Program-made: the position numbers and the translations under genes
Part shown: piece by piece, positions 18,496 through 21,378 of the stretch
How the letters are laid out: the number at the start of each line of letters is the position of its first letter
Numbering within the stretch: the first letter of the stretch is position 1
Source of the DNA: Phlegmacium glaucopus
Taxonomy: Eukaryota > Basidiomycota > Agaricomycetes > Agaricales > Cortinariaceae
Direction of reading: 5' to 3'
Length of the DNA stretch: 21,378 nt
NCBI GenBank assembly: GCA_015039465.1
Contig: MU130477.1
Span: forward strand, 637,046-658,423
Notes under the pieces: model-generated
Database searches by the model: none
What the model saw: the letters and a program-made list of their open reading frames with translations, nothing else
What the model was told of the DNA's origin: nothing

Positions 18496-19833
18496 TCAAT
18501 CTCCTTCCTCATCAGATGAATCCTCAAACAAATGATCTTGCAGGTAGGCGAAGTGTTCAGGACCATATGTGCGAAGTGGGGTTGAAACCGGCGTGTCAGC
18601 CAGAGTGAGGTTATCAGATAGTGGACAATAGGCATCCGTATCAAGGGGGACAGATGAGGAGGGGTCAAGTGTAATCCGTGAAGGGGAAACAATGAGTTGA
18701 GATCCATATGTATATTCGCTACATTCTGTTCCATTATCCCTTATGCTTGAATGGTCACTCCCACCGCACATGTCTTCCAGAAGGATGTCTGGTGCCGGTG
18801 CCAGTGCTGGTGAAGTCATGTCATTGCCGGACACTTCATTTTCATCCCAGTCATCGGTGAGCAGCAGGGCAATTGCGGTTAGAGGCTGAAAAATCTTATG
18901 GCCGCCAGGCTTGTCATTGTCACTCCAATTATCAGCCAGAAGCAAGGCAGGTGCCGGTGCCGCCTCGGCATCAGAGAACTGGACATCACTCCAGACGTCA
19001 GCGAGGCCAAGTGCACGTGTCTTGAGAGGTTCCTCTGGGTCAGAGGTATCACTATCAGTCCAGACGTCTGCTAGAGCAAGTGCTGGTGCTGGTGCTGGTG
19101 GCTCCGGGTCAAGGTCCGGCATGACCAACAAAGTGTTAGACAGATCCTCAGGAAGCGGGTCCTGAGGGATGATAAGAATGAGGTGGGAAGGTGACATTAG
19201 GGACGGCGTTGAACAGCCAAGGGGGTTGTATGAAACCCTGTCATGTTGCAACAGGTATGGAGGGATGCCGAGGTCAGTGATTGGTGGTGCAACACCAGCT
19301 TCTGTGGCTACATCCTCATTGCGGCCGTGGGAGGTAGGAGGGCTTGGTAGATCTTCGGTGTAGTCACCTGGCATTTTACCCTCCACCAATGAAAGATCAT
19401 ACCCAGAATGGGGCTGAGCACCCGGACGGGTGCCAGTTCGGCATAGAGCCAGTACCTTGGCCTTTGTAAGTGTTTCTCCCCAGGTCCATTTGTAGAACGA
19501 TGCCGGTAGGCTCTGCAGCCAGGTGAGTTCTGATGATGCCGTTCGAGCGACATTCCCAATGTGTTGCGCAGTTGTTGCTGAGGCCAGAGCTGAGCACCTG
19601 GCAGTCTCCTTCAGCAAAGCAGCCTCGTAAAGGAGGTGGAACGTAGAGGCCCAGTGTAGGCCTAGTTTCTACTGGGTCTCTGATGATGTGGCCATGACTG
19701 AGGACAGGTTTCGGAAAGTAATGACATCTTGGAGGACATCACTAAGGACTTCACGGTACTGAGTACATCTTGGGCAGGCGTAGTTGTCACCAGCACCGGC
19801 ACTCGATCGAGATCCGGCATCGACGTGACACAT
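18496..19833 (-). pseudogene. Unknown protein with CxxC motif and acidic LADVWSD repeats; one in-frame TAG
   Basis: One frame runs from ATG 19833 to TGA 18496-18498, interrupted only by TAG at 19671-19669. The N-terminal part has YACPRCTQYREVLSDVLQ. After the TAG comes KLGLHWASTFHLLYEAALL and a helical, Trp-containing stretch (LPASFYKWTWGETL). The C-terminal half is acidic and repeats a motif about every 25-30 residues: LADVWTDSD, LADVWSDVQ, LADNWSDND, LTDDWDENE and LEDMCGGSD. Such Trp-in-acid motifs can act as short interaction or activation motifs; that is inference. The ATG is only 5 bases from the CACTA end of copy B, so the true 5' end may have been cut off. The gene lies directly upstream of copy A, which suggests that it belongs to that element. 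I do not recognise the family. Confidence 0.6.
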
Positions 19834-19838
19834 AGGCA

Positions 19839-21000
19839 CACTACAGTGTATCAAAGGGTACGATTCCCGGAACGGACACACTGTGTTGAAAGATACGGAT
19901 TCACGGGGCCCTGTGAATCTGGGAATACGGTATTCTATATTTGGATCTACACACTGTGTCAAAAGATACGGATTCACGGAATACCTACGGCACTAGACGA
20001 TGCCAGGCAGGTCTATCAGCATGGCCGGGTGCTGTCAACCGATGTGTTTTGGTAGGGTGTATGAGCTGGCAGGAGTGTTTTCAACTGGTGATAGTTGGCC
20101 ATCTATGACCGGGTGATGCTCAGATCAACCAGCTGTTGCTGGGATGAACAGGGACTTGTACTCCTGGGATAGAGGCAGTAGGTATGAACCGGCACTCCAG
20201 GATCAGGAATGCAGGGTATGAAATGGCAATGCCGGTATCTGAACAGGCCGGCACCTCTATGGATGGGCCGGCAGTACATATATGAACCGGCTGACCCACA
20301 GAGCCGATGATAAACGGGCAGTCCAGACTGGGGGTACTACTGCTGGTATAAGCTGGGAATAGTACATTAAATAGATATCAGACGGTAATACTCATGACCT
20401 GGCTATGGCCAGTGATATAGACTGATGTTAAGGACTCAAGACAGCCCGGCATTAATTAGCACTGCCAGTGACTAGCAGGAATGTCTGAACCGGGACAGTC
20501 TGAACCGGCAGTCTGAACTGGCAGATTGTCTGAACCGGCAGATTGTCTGACCCGGCAGATTGTCTGACCCGGCAGATTGTCTGAACCGGCACACTCGACC
20601 GGCAGGTGTGGATGAGCCGGCATTACATATATGAACCGGCTATGACCCACAGAGCTGTGATAAACGGGCAGTCCAGATTGTAGTATCAATAGGCGGTGCT
20701 GTTGATATAAGCTGGGAATAGTACATTAATATGAAGCAGCAATCAAGAGAGCCTGGCATTAAAAGGATTAATCAAAATTGCCAGTATCTATGTTTCGTGT
20801 AAGCCGGGAATATATCCAAGCACTGCCAACTGGCACAATATGAACCGGCACGTCAGACTAACTAGCATTGCAAGAATCAACCCAGACTAGACGGCATTGG
20901 TGTGTCAATCCTCATTGTGTATGCCGGCAATATTTATATCAACCAGCATTTATCAACCGGCACTGTCCACGATTGAATCACATAGACTAGCTATTGGGTA
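19839..21000. mobile_element. CACTA-type terminal/subterminal region, copy B
   Basis: Begins CACTACAGTGTATCAAAG and follows copy A block by block for roughly 600 bp (the GATACGGATTCACGG motifs, GGCCATCTATGA, CAGATCAACCAGCTGTT and CTCATGACCTGGCTATGG). It then diverges into its own CCGGCA repeats. A segment around 20263-20400 (CATATATGAACCGGCT, then AAACGGGCAGTCCAGA) is repeated at about 20623-20740, an internal duplication. GCA precedes the terminus. It lies just 3' of the small gene at 21028, as copy A lies 3' of the gene at 18496. Confidence 0.65.
20475..20606. repeat. Tandem repeats of CTGAACCGGCAGATTGT type
   Basis: About seven 17-bp units (TGTCTGAACCGGCAGAT with variants), the counterpart in copy B of the array at 18191-18372 but with a different spacer word. 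The shared CCGGCA core and divergent spacers suggest selection on the core. Confidence 0.8.
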
Positions 21001-21027
21001 CAAACAATGCAATGTCTAATTTATACT

Positions 21028-21344
21028 TTAACTACTGCCAGGGCCATCATGTGGGGCAGTGCTTTCAATGATCTTGACCGACTTGTAAGCCATTGCGAGG
21101 GTCTTCTCCGTTGATCCTTGCAAAGTTACGAAGGCCTTGTACATCTTCTGATCTGTTTTAACTCTCTTGAGCTCCGCCATGTACAAACGATGGGCAGCGT
21201 CCTTGTATGATATTCCAAGGGTCTCTTGTAGTACCAGCACCTTGCTATGTGCCGAGAGACGTTCACGATCACTTGATCCCTAGAAATATGTTAGCCACAC
21301 TGGCATGACCTTCAAATTACACTCACAGGAACAGTTGGTGCCAT
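21028..21344 (-). CDS. Small helical protein, 89 aa, two exons, unknown function
   Basis: Start ATG at 21344-21342; exon 1 ends at 21327 (MAPTVP). Intron 21326-21280 (GTGAGT...TTTCTAG, 47 nt) falls between codons, and exon 2, 21279-21028, ends in TAA. The protein is mostly predicted helix with basic and Leu/Ala residues: GSSDRERLSAHSKVLVLQET, YKDAAHRLYMAELKR and STEKTLAMAYKSVKIIE. It has no signal peptide or membrane segment. It is intact, unlike most of the window. Position next to copy B, on the same strand as the other CACTA-linked gene, suggests that it is cargo or an accessory gene of the inner element. An upstream exon cannot be excluded because the window ends 34 bases away. Confidence 0.55.
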
Positions 21345-21378
21345 TACTTTTCTTCTCCAATGATATCAAAAAGAGGGC

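Noticed and set aside
18911..19363. Ser/Ala/Gly-rich plus-strand frames
   Set aside because: Antisense shadows of the acidic-repeat gene on the minus strand.
1..21378. tRNA or rRNA genes
   Set aside because: None recognised on reading either strand; no cloverleaf with proper arm lengths or rRNA landmark words was seen.

Overview
The window looks like repeat-rich nuclear DNA of an Agaricomycete (mushroom-class basidiomycete). The basis is short introns of about 50-75 nt with GTAAGT/GTATGT donors, a chromodomain Ty3/gypsy element with extra zinc-knuckle and BTB-like ORFs after pol, and a split gene that resembles the basidiomycete DUF6532 family. The species cannot be named from this sequence.

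Positions 1-1883 hold the most unusual structure. Fourteen 76-bp tandem units each read as a complete 73-nt intron (GTAAGT...CAACAG) followed by exactly three bases. The intron part is about 99% identical between copies, while the three bases vary strongly. A 15th, diverged copy with a pyrimidine tract follows and is again followed by three bases and GTAA. After that comes an ordinary multi-exon reading frame that stops at 1883. The simplest reading is a gene whose exons here are one codon long. No transcript evidence is available to me.

Positions 1884-2878 are non-coding. From 2879 to 17230 a minus-strand DUF6532-like gene is split by a 12.3-kb nested block (4175-16500). The outer element is a Ty3/gypsy retrotransposon with TGTTA...TAACA LTRs and a 5-bp target duplication GTGGA. 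Inside it are five younger insertions, each with its own target duplication: solo LTRs at 5875-6699 (CCGC), 9472-10924 (GCGG) and 12338-13335 (GTGGC), a nearly palindromic hAT-type MITE at 8812-9192 (CTCTTTCT), and a second MITE at 15670-16178 in the 3' LTR (TCCTTTGCC). Without them the element would be about 8.1 kb: LTR, gag with zinc knuckle, protease, RT, RNase H, integrase, chromodomain, a second zinc-knuckle ORF, a BTB-like ORF, LTR. It is dead. Most in-frame stops are TGA where CGA (Arg) is expected, and the RT YMDD and integrase Glu are changed by the same CpG-type transitions.

The right end (17222-21378) holds a small plus-strand exon pair, then two related CACTA-ended repeats starting at 17507 and 19839, both rich in CCGGCA motifs. 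Each lies just 3' of a minus-strand gene: an acidic-repeat protein with one in-frame stop (19833-18496), and an intact 89-residue protein (21344-21028). This looks like one CACTA-type element inserted into a relative; their right ends are outside the window.
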